Shown here: positions 42,669 to 51,343 of the stretch, piece after piece
Numbering within the stretch: the first letter of the stretch is position 1
How the letters are laid out: each line of letters opens with the position of its first letter
Assembly (NCBI GenBank): GCA_017483195.1
Contig: JAFULR010000013.1
Location: 1 to 64,000 of the forward strand
Length of the DNA: 64,000 nucleotides
Reading direction: 5' to 3'
Source: Clostridia bacterium
GTDB taxonomy: Bacteria > Bacillota > Clostridia > Oscillospirales > CAG-272
Made by a program: the position numbers and the translations under genes
The notes under the pieces: generated by a model
The model's database searches: none
The model's input: only the letters and a program-made list of their open reading frames with translations
Told to the model about the DNA's origin: nothing

Positions 42669-45314
42669 ATGTTAGAACTCATTAATATTAAAAAAACCTA
42701 CGGAAAAGATGAATCTGCTGTGCATGCTCTTAAGGGCGTGAGCTTGAAGTTCCGAGAAAACGAATTCGTTTCCATCCTCGGTCAATCAGGCTGCGGAAAG
42801 ACAACAATGCTTAATATCATTGGCGGTCTTGATCAATACACAAGCGGCGATCTTATTATAAACGGTGTGTCCACAAGGGATTTCAAAGATTCCGATTGGG
42901 ATACTTACAGAAACCATTCAATAGGATTTATTTTTCAAAGCTATAACCTTATACCTCACCAGAGTGTTCTTGCGAACGTTGAGTTGGCATTGACCTTGAG
43001 CGGTATTTCTAAGAACGAGAGACGTAAAAGAGCTGTTCAGGCACTTGATAAGGTTGGACTTCGCACTCAGATGCACAAGCGCCCCAATCAGCTTTCAGGC
43101 GGTCAGATGCAGCGAGTTGCGATTGCTCGTGCGCTTATAAATAATCCTGATATTTTGCTTGCCGATGAACCAACCGGAGCGTTGGACTCCGAAACAAGTG
43201 TTCAGGTTATGGAGCTTTTAAAGGAGATCGCCAAGGATAGACTTGTAATCATGGTTACTCACAACCCAGAGCTTGCCGAGGAATATTCTACGAGAATTAT
43301 TAAGCTTCGCGACGGTAATCTTGTGGGTGATTCCAATCCGTTTGACGGAAAGATCGACTATTCCGAGATTGTTGATATGGATAAGAAGCGAGAGCGCTCC
43401 AGAAAGAAGAAGTCTTCTATGTCCTTCTTAACGGCTATGACACTTTCCTTTAACAACCTAATGACTAAAAAAGGTAGAACCTTTTTGACTTCATTCGCCG
43501 GATCGATCGGTATTATAGGTATTGCTTTAATACTTGCGGTTTCAACCGGTGTTAATGCTTATATTCAGTCTATTGAAGAAGGTACGATGTCTTCCTATCC
43601 TATTCAAATTCAACAGAATACGATAAATCCCGGATCCATGATGGCATCTTTGATGCAAAGCGCAAACAGTGTTGACAAGAATCGTGATCCCAATAAGATT
43701 TATTCAAGTGAAATTATGGTTACGATGATGTCAAGTATGACAACTTCTATTTCTCAGAATGATCTCGGCAAATTCAAGAATTTCATTGAGACTCATCCGG
43801 AGTTTAGAGACTATTGTACAGACGTTATGTATGCTTATGATTTTGACTTGAACACTTATTTGCTTATGGAGGATGGATCATATAAAAACAGCTCCAACGG
43901 TATGAATAAGATGTATGCCCAAATGGGTATGTCCGGTATTTCTATGGAAATGATGAAGGGCATGACTTCCATGATGGGCACAATGGGAAGTGTTACAGGC
44001 TGGACTAAATTGATAGGAAATTCCGATACGCTTCATAACGATTATGAGCTCGTTGACGGTAGATATCCCGAAAGTGTTAACGAGATTGTTCTGATAGTTG
44101 ACCAAAACAATCAAATTTCCGACTACACTCTTTATGTTCTTGGAATTCGTGATTTTGCTGAAATAGAAGAATATATGAAGCATGCTATTGAGGCATATTT
44201 GAACGGTACCGAGAATACTTATAAAATAGAGTCAACAAGTTATACCTTTGATGAAATCTATGATTTTAACTTTAAAGTTCTTGTTGATAGCGATCATTAC
44301 GTTATGGACGGAGATAAGATCAAGGAGCTTGACGCAAATGATGCGAATGATATGGCCATTCTCAACCAAAGACTTGAGGAGGCTATAGATCTTAAGATTG
44401 TTGGAATTCTCAGACCTACAGACGACTCAATGGCTATGGCTAATATCGGAACTATTGGTTATATGGCAGATCTTGAGGATTTCGCGATTGAAAAATGTAA
44501 CAAGAGTGAAGTTGTTAAGGCTCAGTTGAATAATCGCGATGTTGACTTGTTTACCGGAATAAGATTTGATTCTAAGGGTTATACTATCGACGATATCCCG
44601 TTTCTTAGTGAAATTCTCTCACGTGTTGATTCGAATGAAATTAATGCTGTTGTTAATCAGATACTTTCGTATATGAATAAGGACAAGGTTACTGAAAATA
44701 CTTATTCAGGAAATCTTGAAAAGCTTGGATATATAGATATGGATAATCCTTCTTCTATTTCGATATATCCCAAGGACTTTGATGCGAAAGAAAAAATAAC
44801 GGAATTGATACGTGAGTACAACAATCAGCAAACTGATGAAGATGACAAGATACTCTATACTGATACGGTAGCTTTGCTTATGAGCTCAGTTACTACAATT
44901 ATAGATGCTATATCATACGTTCTTATAGCATTCGTAGCTATTTCACTTGTAGTATCCTCAATCATGATCGGTATTATAACATATATTTCCGTTCTTGAGA
45001 GAACCAAAGAGATAGGTATCCTTAGAGCTATTGGTGCATCTAAAAGGGACATTGCTCGTGTGTTCAACGCAGAAACATTATTTGTTGGCTTTGTGGCAGG
45101 ACTTATCGGTATCATATGCTCACTTGGCTTGATAGTGATAATAAACATCATCCTTTATCATTTTACCGGTATTGAGTCACTTAAGGCAGTTCTTGAACCT
45201 ACACCCGCTGTTATTCTTGTATGCATCAGTATGGTTCTTACATTTGTTGCGGGCTTGTTCCCATCCAAGACGGCTTCTAATAAAGATCCCGTTATTGCTC
45301 TCAGATCGGAATAA
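42669..45314 (+). CDS. MacB-type ABC protein, fused ATPase and FtsX-like permease
   Basis: 881 residues. N-terminal ATPase (about 1-225): Walker A GQSGCGKTT, signature LSGGQMQR, Walker B ILLADEPTGAL, H-loop MVTHN. A membrane helix (about 268-290) leads to a large outside domain (about 290-755), then three helices of an FtsX domain. Fused ATPase-permease of the MacB class usually works in mechanotransmission or peptide export. The outside domain has a striking methionine-rich stretch (about 412-439, 11 Met in 28). ATG 42669 is chosen because AGGTGA lies before it; upstream codons lack a site. Confidence 0.9.
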   Translation: MLELINIKKTYGKDESAVHALKGVSLKFRENEFVSILGQSGCGKTTMLNIIGGLDQYTSGDLIINGVSTRDFKDSDWDTYRNHSIGFIFQSYNLIPHQSVLANVELALTLSGISKNERRKRAVQALDKVGLRTQMHKRPNQLSGGQMQRVAIARALINNPDILLADEPTGALDSETSVQVMELLKEIAKDRLVIMVTHNPELAEEYSTRIIKLRDGNLVGDSNPFDGKIDYSEIVDMDKKRERSRKKKSSMSFLTAMTLSFNNLMTKKGRTFLTSFAGSIGIIGIALILAVSTGVNAYIQSIEEGTMSSYPIQIQQNTINPGSMMASLMQSANSVDKNRDPNKIYSSEIMVTMMSSMTTSISQNDLGKFKNFIETHPEFRDYCTDVMYAYDFDLNTYLLMEDGSYKNSSNGMNKMYAQMGMSGISMEMMKGMTSMMGTMGSVTGWTKLIGNSDTLHNDYELVDGRYPESVNEIVLIVDQNNQISDYTLYVLGIRDFAEIEEYMKHAIEAYLNGTENTYKIESTSYTFDEIYDFNFKVLVDSDHYVMDGDKIKELDANDANDMAILNQRLEEAIDLKIVGILRPTDDSMAMANIGTIGYMADLEDFAIEKCNKSEVVKAQLNNRDVDLFTGIRFDSKGYTIDDIPFLSEILSRVDSNEINAVVNQILSYMNKDKVTENTYSGNLEKLGYIDMDNPSSISIYPKDFDAKEKITELIREYNNQQTDEDDKILYTDTVALLMSSVTTIIDAISYVLIAFVAISLVVSSIMIGIITYISVLERTKEIGILRAIGASKRDIARVFNAETLFVGFVAGLIGIICSLGLIVIINIILYHFTGIESLKAVLEPTPAVILVCISMVLTFVAGLFPSKTASNKDPVIALRSE

Positions 45315-45333
45315 TTGAAAGAGTGAATTTATA

Positions 45334-45741
45334 ATGAGAAACTTTTTATCTGGATTAGTAGGAAAAATAAGATCGTTTTTATATGGTCGAAATGGATTTG
45401 ACGATCTAGCTAAGCATTCTTTGATAGCGGCCCTTGTACTTTGCATTATATGTGGGTTTATTCCTCGGGGAATATTCCAAATAGTATTTTCAGCTATTTC
45501 TTGGGCATTGTTGATTTATTCTTACTATAGAATACTTTCTAAGGACATCTATAAAAGAGTAGCCGAAAATAAAAAGTACATTGGTGAAATAAACATTTTC
45601 AAAGCGAGATGGCAGCAAAGAAAAACACATCGCTTTTACCGTTGTCCTAAGTGTAAAACATGGTTAAGGGTTCCTAAGGGCAGAGGAAAGATTACGATTA
45701 CATGCGTAAAATGTACAACTAAATTTGACAAGAGGTCATAA
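45334..45741 (+). CDS. Small membrane protein with C-terminal zinc ribbon, function unknown
   Basis: 135 residues. Two adjacent membrane helices (about 29-46 and 48-66) are followed by a basic cytoplasmic tail with a CxxC...CxxC zinc ribbon (CPKCKTWLRVP and CVKCTTKF). Similar small proteins are common in Clostridia near membrane transport genes. The 19-base gap and shared strand suggest co-transcription with the MacB-like gene, and it may support that complex, but no function can be assigned. Confidence 0.75.
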   Translation: MRNFLSGLVGKIRSFLYGRNGFDDLAKHSLIAALVLCIICGFIPRGIFQIVFSAISWALLIYSYYRILSKDIYKRVAENKKYIGEINIFKARWQQRKTHRFYRCPKCKTWLRVPKGRGKITITCVKCTTKFDKRS

Positions 45742-45744
45742 CAA

Positions 45745-45778
45745 GAGGCGGTGGATTTCCACCGCCTCAGTATTTTTT
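45745..45778 (+). terminator. Terminator after the zinc-ribbon gene
   Basis: GAGGCGGTGG (45745-45754), loop ATTT, CCACCGCCTC (45759-45768), then AGTATTTTTTATTT. Confidence 0.9.
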
Positions 45779-45822
45779 ATTTACATTTGGTCGATAATTT
45801 AAATCGAAAGGATGTGATAAAT

Positions 45823-46800
45823 TTGTGTACTGCAATAACGTTTACAAGTAATAATAACTCTTATTTTGGCAGAACTTTTGATCTTGAAAAGCGATTTGAG
45901 GAAAGAGTTACTGTAACACCGAGAAACTATATCTTCAGATACAGTATGGGTGAAGTTGACAGAAGGCATTTTGCAATTATAGGAACAGCTACAATTATGG
46001 ACAGATATCCATTATACTATGACGCTACAAATGAGTATGGTCTTAGCATGGCGGGCTTGAACTTTGTTGGAAATGCCTATTTTAGTGAAAAAGAAATTGA
46101 TGGAAGAATAAATCTCGCGCCATACGAACTAATACCGTATATGCTTAGTAAATACAAGTCGTGTTTGGAATGTTTGGAAGTTTTAAAGACCTTACATCTT
46201 GTAGATAAGCGCTTCAGAGATGATATTCCAAATTCTGAACTTCATTGGCTGATATCGGACGGTAAGGATTGCTTGACCTTGGAAATTTCAAGAGAGGGAA
46301 CTAAAATTTATAATAATCCTGTAGGGGTGCTAACCAATAATCCGGGATTTAACCAACAAATGCTCAATTTGTCAAACTACATGAGCTTAACAAACGAGGA
46401 ACCGGTTAATAAGTTTGCAAGCTCAATAGATATGCCCGCATATAGTCGCGGAATGGGTGCTATTGGATTGCCCGGAGATAACTCGTCAATGTCAAGATTT
46501 GTGCGAGCAAGCTATACAAAAATGAATTCATCACAGCCTGCAGATAATCGTTTGGCTTTAGTTCAGACGTTTCATATACTCTCATCTGTGGAACAGCAGG
46601 AGGGTACAGTTATATTTAACGGGCAATTTGAAAGAACACAATACACGAGCTGCTGTGACATCAAAAACGGTATTTATTATTATAAGACTTATGAAAATAG
46701 TCAAATCGCGGCGGTAAATATGTTTAATGAGAACTTGGAAGGAGACGAACTGATTTCTTATCGTATGGGCTTTGAACCCAATATCGAAAGTATTAATTAA
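45823..46800 (+). CDS. Choloylglycine hydrolase family (bile salt hydrolase / penicillin V acylase-like)
   Basis: 325 residues. N-terminal nucleophile amidase: start codon TTG is directly followed by TGT, so removal of Met exposes Cys2. Residues matching the family active site are R17 and D20 in GRTFDLE, Asn in AGLNFVG, Asn in VLTNNPG and Arg in SRFVRAS. AAAGGATGTG precedes the TTG. An upstream ATG frame from 45751 lies inside the previous terminator and would bury the cysteine, so it is rejected. Cytoplasmic. Substrate (conjugated bile acids or acyl-amino compounds) cannot be told from sequence. Confidence 0.88.
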   Translation: MCTAITFTSNNNSYFGRTFDLEKRFEERVTVTPRNYIFRYSMGEVDRRHFAIIGTATIMDRYPLYYDATNEYGLSMAGLNFVGNAYFSEKEIDGRINLAPYELIPYMLSKYKSCLECLEVLKTLHLVDKRFRDDIPNSELHWLISDGKDCLTLEISREGTKIYNNPVGVLTNNPGFNQQMLNLSNYMSLTNEEPVNKFASSIDMPAYSRGMGAIGLPGDNSSMSRFVRASYTKMNSSQPADNRLALVQTFHILSSVEQQEGTVIFNGQFERTQYTSCCDIKNGIYYYKTYENSQIAAVNMFNENLEGDELISYRMGFEPNIESIN

Positions 46801-46833
46801 TAAGTAGGGTTCGGACAAATAAGGGTAAAGCAC

Positions 46834-46862
46834 TTGACAAAATAGGACAAAAGTGGTATAAT
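46834..46862 (+). promoter_or_regulatory. Consensus promoter of the pilus locus
   Basis: TTGACA at 46834-46839 and TATAAT at 46857-46862 with exactly 17 bases between them. Confidence 0.87.
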
Positions 46863-46878
46863 AACAACGTATAATCGT

Positions 46879-46922
46879 AAAATAGGCGAGGTATTGGGTG
46901 TACCTTTCCTCGCCCTATTTTT
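46879..46922 (+). terminator. Terminator-like hairpin in the pilus operon leader
   Basis: AAAATAGGCGAGG (46879-46891) pairs with CCTCGCCCTATTTT, with one bulged C and a 16-base loop, and ends in TTTTT. It begins about 10 bases after the expected transcription start and lies upstream of every pilus gene, so it would block the operon unless bypassed. No ligand-binding domain fits in so short a leader. Confidence 0.7.
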
Positions 46923-46939
46923 GAGAAAGGAGAGGGCTT

Positions 46940-47416
46940 ATGTCTAAGAAACGCGGATTCACTTTGGTCGAAGTGCTTGTAGTTATTGCCATAACCACAT
47001 TAGTGTTTGCCTTGGTTGGTGGAGCTATGGTATTTTTGACAAAATCGTCCGGTGATTTGATACATAAATCAGAATCTATTATTCAGGCGCAGACGATTGA
47101 GAAGCATTTGAGGTCGTTTGTTGATGAGAAGACGAATAAAGTTAATACGGACTTTGTTATTCACGAGGGTAAATGCACCTTAAATAATGTTGTCTTTAAT
47201 ACTGATACTAAAACTCTAAGTATCAACAAAACTGAATATGAAAGTGTTCATTCTTTTGATATTTTCCTTTCCAATTATCAAAACCCTAAAGACCAAGTTA
47301 ACAATTTAGATTCTTTAAATTCAGGAGATTACTTTGTTAATTGTAAAATAACTATAGTATCTGGTGATGACACCACTGAGTACACTTTTATTTTAGGAAT
47401 ATACACAGAACAATAA
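46940..47416 (+). CDS. Type IV prepilin-like protein 1
   Basis: 158 residues. Class III signal: KKRGFTLVEVLVVIA with cleavage after G (about residue 6) and E5 of the mature form, then a hydrophobic helix to about 33. The remainder is a small globular domain without recognisable family. Could be the major or a minor pilin or pseudopilin. AAAGGAGAGGG precedes ATG. First gene of the locus, 15 bases before the next. Confidence 0.85.
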   Translation: MSKKRGFTLVEVLVVIAITTLVFALVGGAMVFLTKSSGDLIHKSESIIQAQTIEKHLRSFVDEKTNKVNTDFVIHEGKCTLNNVVFNTDTKTLSINKTEYESVHSFDIFLSNYQNPKDQVNNLDSLNSGDYFVNCKITIVSGDDTTEYTFILGIYTEQ

Positions 47417-47431
47417 ATCGGAGGTTGAGTC

Positions 47432-48664
47432 ATGGCTCAAAATCAATGTATTTTTGAATACTGCAATTTTGGAAAAGGATATTTGAGAATATTTTTTCCT
47501 GAAAAAAAGAATAATGCGGCAAAAGAGATTATGATCGATCTTGAAGATTACTCTATGGAAAATGGAGTTATCACAAAGATTGAACCCCTTGTAGATAGAA
47601 TTAAATTTGAACTTAAAAAGCTCGATCTTCTCTTTATGCCTAGCATCCTCCTTCTTCTCAGATGCGAGGAAACATACAGAACTACACTTGCGTTACCCGT
47701 TAAGAACGGTTGGCAGGCAAAAATGCTCTATAACAAGGAAATGAAGGCTAGAGCGAACAAGGATGAGTTTTACACGGTAAACAACTCATATAAGCGCACA
47801 GTTGGTTATACTTTTAATACCTACTATATGCCAAAGAATATCGTTGAGAGCTTTTTAAAAATTGCAAAGCAGCTTGGAACAGAGATTGGTGAGGCTATGC
47901 CTTTCGGTATGTATCTCTGCGATTCCCTTGATTATGATAACAATTACGTTTTCTTCCACATCAGACGCAAGGTGTGTACGATGATACTTTCATCTGAGCG
48001 CAATCTTATAACGAGCTATGATTTTGAGTTTGAAAACACAAGGGAAATTTTGAATAAATTCTTGCTCGTAGCCTCCAAACATGAGTTTGAGTTTGACCGC
48101 AAGAAGATAACTCATTATGGAATTAGCGCAGATGATCCAATTGATTTTAAACTTGGTCTCTCTAAATTAGGTGACGCTTCAGTTGCTATTGAGGCACCCA
48201 AGAAGACTGAGCTTCAACAATCCATGGCTCAATCCATTCAGCAAAAGACTGATGAGCTTGAGGTGGATTGGGAAAACTATGATGATGACACAACTATCTT
48301 CTCAAAGCGTTATGCAGATGCAAATGCTATTCTTCGTAACAGATATGATGCAATATCAAAGGTATTGCTTAACTATACAGGAATGAAATGCAGAATCACA
48401 GAGCAGTCTGCTGTTTTCCATATCAATTCCGAAGTTTATGCGAGAATGGATATACGTAATGCAAGAGTAATGCTTTACCTTGCTACAAACCCTGAAAAGT
48501 ACATAAACTCCCGTTATCCTTGTGCGCTTACAAAGCGTAAGGGATTTGACGGCACGCCTTGCCTTTACCGAATAGCAACTGCTTTTCGTCAGGAGGGTGC
48601 ATTTACACTTATTGAAGATCTTGTAACTGAAAAGGGACTTGTTCCTAAACCTGAAGAAGAGTGA
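47432..48664 (+). CDS. Pilus-locus protein, PilM-like N-terminus with unidentified C-terminal domain
   Basis: 410 residues, no signal or membrane segment, so cytoplasmic. Residues 1-250 vaguely follow a PilM/actin-like layout: FGKGYLRIFF opening, LLLLRCEETYRTTLALPV, GEAMPFGMYLCD, and YVFFHIRRKVCTMIL. A charged linker (about 255-290) follows. Residues about 290-405 resemble an uncharacterised domain seen in Clostridia (R-Y-x-x-I-x-K...MDIRNARVMLYLATNPEKY...TPCLYRIA). This recognition is from memory and not verified. In PilM position it may link the assembly platform to the cytoplasm. GGAGG precedes ATG. Confidence 0.6.
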   Translation: MAQNQCIFEYCNFGKGYLRIFFPEKKNNAAKEIMIDLEDYSMENGVITKIEPLVDRIKFELKKLDLLFMPSILLLLRCEETYRTTLALPVKNGWQAKMLYNKEMKARANKDEFYTVNNSYKRTVGYTFNTYYMPKNIVESFLKIAKQLGTEIGEAMPFGMYLCDSLDYDNNYVFFHIRRKVCTMILSSERNLITSYDFEFENTREILNKFLLVASKHEFEFDRKKITHYGISADDPIDFKLGLSKLGDASVAIEAPKKTELQQSMAQSIQQKTDELEVDWENYDDDTTIFSKRYADANAILRNRYDAISKVLLNYTGMKCRITEQSAVFHINSEVYARMDIRNARVMLYLATNPEKYINSRYPCALTKRKGFDGTPCLYRIATAFRQEGAFTLIEDLVTEKGLVPKPEEE

Positions 48665-48687
48665 TTTTAAAGAAAGGAGCTTTCGCG

Positions 48688-48711
48688 ATGCGAAAGAGAG
48701 TCAAACTATGA
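48688..48711 (+). other. Seven-codon frame and hairpin before prepilin 2
   Basis: AGAAAGGAG (48671-48679) is followed by hairpin CTTTCGC-GAT-GCGAAAG (48680-48696). An ATG in the loop (48688) opens MRKRVKL and stops at TGA 48709-48711, overlapping the prepilin ATG at 48708 (ATGA). Either this mini-frame couples translation, or the folded hairpin brings the ribosome binding site close to 48708. Confidence 0.4.
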
Positions 48712-49157
48712 AAAAGACCTATAAAGGCTTAACTTTGGTTGAAGTTCTTGTTTCTATAGCTGTTTTTACGATCATTTCGCTTGCGATGTTTTCGTCCTTG
48801 CTTGCAATGACCAAGGTCGTAGCCCTTCAAGAGGATTATGCAAGAATTGAAATGGCTTGCTATGATATGAATGCTTATTGGGATATGTATGGAGATACAA
48901 ATATAGACCAAGCTGAAGATAATGATTGGTATAGGAAATACTTTGGATCAGATGCTGTTTGGGGAGTAGGGTATTTAAAATATCAAAACGGACAACTTGT
49001 TCCAACTAATGATCCAAATCCCGAATATATTGTTACATACGATTATTCAGGAACTAATAACGGATTAAGGATTACGTCCGTTCGTTCTGAATCAAAGGAT
49101 CGTGAATATTTGAGCGGTAGTATTGATTGCGGACCAAGTAAAAAAGGAGGTACCTGA
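48708..49157 (+). CDS. Type IV prepilin-like protein 2
   Basis: 149 residues from ATG 48708. Signal KKTYKGLTLVEVLVSIA with the G/L cleavage site and mature Glu5, hydrophobic helix to about residue 35, then a short globular region rich in Tyr, Asp and Asn. Likely a minor pilin (PilV/PilW-like size). Its stop TGA overlaps the next ATG by one base, so translation is coupled to the 60-residue protein. An in-frame extension upstream exists but would bury the signal. Confidence 0.82.
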   Translation: MKKTYKGLTLVEVLVSIAVFTIISLAMFSSLLAMTKVVALQEDYARIEMACYDMNAYWDMYGDTNIDQAEDNDWYRKYFGSDAVWGVGYLKYQNGQLVPTNDPNPEYIVTYDYSGTNNGLRITSVRSESKDREYLSGSIDCGPSKKGGT

Positions 49158-49339
49158 TGAAGGATAAAAAACAAAAAGGTTACGTTCTTGTTTTCGTTAT
49201 GGTGCTTATGCTTGCTTTATCTGTAACTTTGGTTTCCGCTTCGGTTATCATTTTCAGGTATATGAGCCATGCTAAAGGGAATATGCCTGAGCAGATTTAT
49301 TATCAGACCGAGGAGGTTTTAGATTATGGAAGCTTTTGA
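49157..49339 (+). CDS. PilX-N-like 60-residue membrane protein
   Basis: 60 residues. KKQKGYVLVFVMVLMLALSV is a PilX-type N-terminus: a basic start, then one hydrophobic helix (about 8-32) without the Glu5 of standard pilins. Normal PilX proteins are 150-200 residues, so this is either a truncated copy or a helix-only accessory subunit. AGGAGG precedes its ATG, and its end overlaps pilD by 14 bases, suggesting it is maintained and translated. Confidence 0.65.
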   Translation: MKDKKQKGYVLVFVMVLMLALSVTLVSASVIIFRYMSHAKGNMPEQIYYQTEEVLDYGSF

Positions 49340-50126
49340 GATTTTGTTCGCGATATTCGCGTTCATATTCGGCGCAGTTTTTGCAAGCTTTGCCGGAGTA
49401 GTTGCTTATCGCGCTCCAAAGGGGTTATCTATAGTTAAACCCGATTCATATTGTCCTTCTTGCAAAAGACCTATAAAACATGTTGACAACATACCCGTTT
49501 TGTCTTGGCTTTTGCTTGGTGGTAAGTGTAGGTATTGTAAGTCAAAGATCGGTGTATTTTCGCTTTTAATGGAAATATGTGGCGGTCTTGGATTTATGTT
49601 TGCGTATCTTCAATATGGAGATACATATAAAAATTTGCCAATATTTATCGCACTTATGTTGCTTGTTTTCCTGTTTCTTGTTATGGCAGGAATTGACCAT
49701 GAAACACACGACATTTATCATATAACCCTAGTACTTTTTGCTGTTATTGCGATTTTTATCACAGGATACAGAGTCTTGGTATTTGAATCTAATATCTGGG
49801 ATTACGTTGGTGGAGCAGCTCTTGGATTTGGTTTTTTCGGAGCAATTAAGCTGATAGCTAAATTTGTGCTTAAAAAGGATGCTCTTGGTACAGGGGACAT
49901 TTATCTCGTTGGCATTGGTGGCTTTTTAGTAGGAGCATTCCCACTTTTACTTGCAATAATGTTTTCTACTTTGCTCGGTTCTATTATTGAGATAATCAAA
50001 ATCAGAACCTCCAAATCCCAACGAGAAGCTGAAATCGCATTCGGTCCATATTTGTTACTGGGAATAGGATTTATGGCGATTTATGGCGAATCTATAATGA
50101 AATTTTATTGGGAGGTGCTTCTTTAA
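49326..50126 (+). CDS. pilD: Prepilin peptidase
   Basis: 266 residues, polytopic membrane aspartyl protease that cleaves and N-methylates prepilins. The cytoplasmic loop has the zinc/methylase motif CPSC...CRYC, the catalytic aspartates are in MAGIDHETHDI and in ALGTGDIYLVG (GxGD). It processes the two prepilins encoded upstream. Start follows GAGGAGG; its stop overlaps the pilC start (TAATG). Confidence 0.95.
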   Translation: MEAFEILFAIFAFIFGAVFASFAGVVAYRAPKGLSIVKPDSYCPSCKRPIKHVDNIPVLSWLLLGGKCRYCKSKIGVFSLLMEICGGLGFMFAYLQYGDTYKNLPIFIALMLLVFLFLVMAGIDHETHDIYHITLVLFAVIAIFITGYRVLVFESNIWDYVGGAALGFGFFGAIKLIAKFVLKKDALGTGDIYLVGIGGFLVGAFPLLLAIMFSTLLGSIIEIIKIRTSKSQREAEIAFGPYLLLGIGFMAIYGESIMKFYWEVLL

Positions 50127-51331
50127 TGCCTTTATACAAATGTAAAGTTATTAACTCATCCGGACAACGTCAAACGGTCCTTAGAGAAGCTATGGATGAG
50201 CTTAGCTTGCGCGCATCCATTCGTCAGGATGAAATACATATGCTTAGCTTTTCCGTGGTTAAGGAAGAGAAGGAAAATGAGTTTTTTGCAGTCAGCAGTA
50301 AAATTCAGTTTTCAGAAGTAATTACATTTTTCCGTCAATTTTCGGTAATGCTCAAAGCAGGCATACCGATCAGCGACTGTTTAAATAATCTTCACAAACA
50401 GAAGTTTAGTGTGCCTTTCAGAAACGTTTTACAAACAGTGTATCTTGATGTTGAGTCAGGTGTTTTGCTTTCGGATGCTTTTGCTAAGCATCCCAAGGTA
50501 TTTCCTCGCTTCTTCGTAAGCATGGTTGGTATCGGTGAAGTCAGCGGTTCGTTGGATAGGGTTCTTACAAATATGGCGGACTACTATGAAAACGACAGAA
50601 GAATTAAGAAAAAGGCTTCATCTGCTATGGTTTATCCTACATTGCTTGTATGTATGGTAATTGTAGTAGTTATTTTCCTTTGTCTATTCATTCTTCCTCA
50701 GTTTGAAAGCACCATCAATGAGCTTGGTGGAGAAGTGCCTGAAATCACAAAAATAGTTATGGGTATTTCAGAGTTTATTCAAAATTATTTCTTTATCATT
50801 TTGCCTGTTGGTGTTGTTATTGCACTTTTGGTGGTTCTTTTCTTCAGAACTGCAAAGGGTAAATATGTGAAGGATGTTTTGCTGTTGAACTTGCCAATAA
50901 TTTCTACAGTTCAGAAAAACCTCATAACCTCTCGTTTTTCAAGAGCGTTTATTATTTTGCTGAGCAGTGGTATGAATATGATTGACGTTCTTGAGAATCT
51001 CAAAAAGATGCTCGGAAACGAAGTTTTCACAAGAAAGTTTGACTATACCATTGAGGAAGTTAAGCGTGGAAGAAGAATTGCTTCTTCTATAGAGGCTACC
51101 GGATTGTTTCCATCGCTTTTGACCGAGATGATAAACGTTGGTGAGAAGAGCGGTAATATTGAAGAGGTTTTGGAGTCCACCAGTGACTACTTTGATGAAC
51201 AGGTTGAAGCAAGTATTGCAAAAGCGGTAGCTGCTATCGAGCCTATGGCTATTGTTATGCTTGGCGGCGTAGTTTGTCTTGTAATACTTTCTGTTCTTGT
51301 TCCTATGATGTCTATGATGAATGCCGTATAA
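50126..51331 (+). CDS. pilC: Type II secretion / type IV pilus inner membrane platform protein
   Basis: 401 residues. Two T2SSF domains (about 65-190 and 270-390), each with a cytoplasmic helical bundle followed by membrane helices. Hallmarks: FFRQFSVMLKAGIPI in the first and FSRAFIILLSSGMNM in the second, each followed by G-E-x-S/K-G (GIGEVSGSLD, NVGEKSGNIEE). PilC is the platform that contacts the PilB motor. Standard length. Confidence 0.94.
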   Translation: MPLYKCKVINSSGQRQTVLREAMDELSLRASIRQDEIHMLSFSVVKEEKENEFFAVSSKIQFSEVITFFRQFSVMLKAGIPISDCLNNLHKQKFSVPFRNVLQTVYLDVESGVLLSDAFAKHPKVFPRFFVSMVGIGEVSGSLDRVLTNMADYYENDRRIKKKASSAMVYPTLLVCMVIVVVIFLCLFILPQFESTINELGGEVPEITKIVMGISEFIQNYFFIILPVGVVIALLVVLFFRTAKGKYVKDVLLLNLPIISTVQKNLITSRFSRAFIILLSSGMNMIDVLENLKKMLGNEVFTRKFDYTIEEVKRGRRIASSIEATGLFPSLLTEMINVGEKSGNIEEVLESTSDYFDEQVEASIAKAVAAIEPMAIVMLGGVVCLVILSVLVPMMSMMNAV

Positions 51332-51343
51332 GGAGGCCGTTAT

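Noticed and set aside
45751..45822. ATG start for the choloylglycine hydrolase at 45751
   Set aside because: This codon lies in the hairpin of the preceding terminator and would place 25 residues before the catalytic cysteine.
46862..46940. Cyclic di-GMP riboswitch in the pilus leader
   Set aside because: The leader is too short and lacks the GEMM core motifs; only the terminator hairpin is present.
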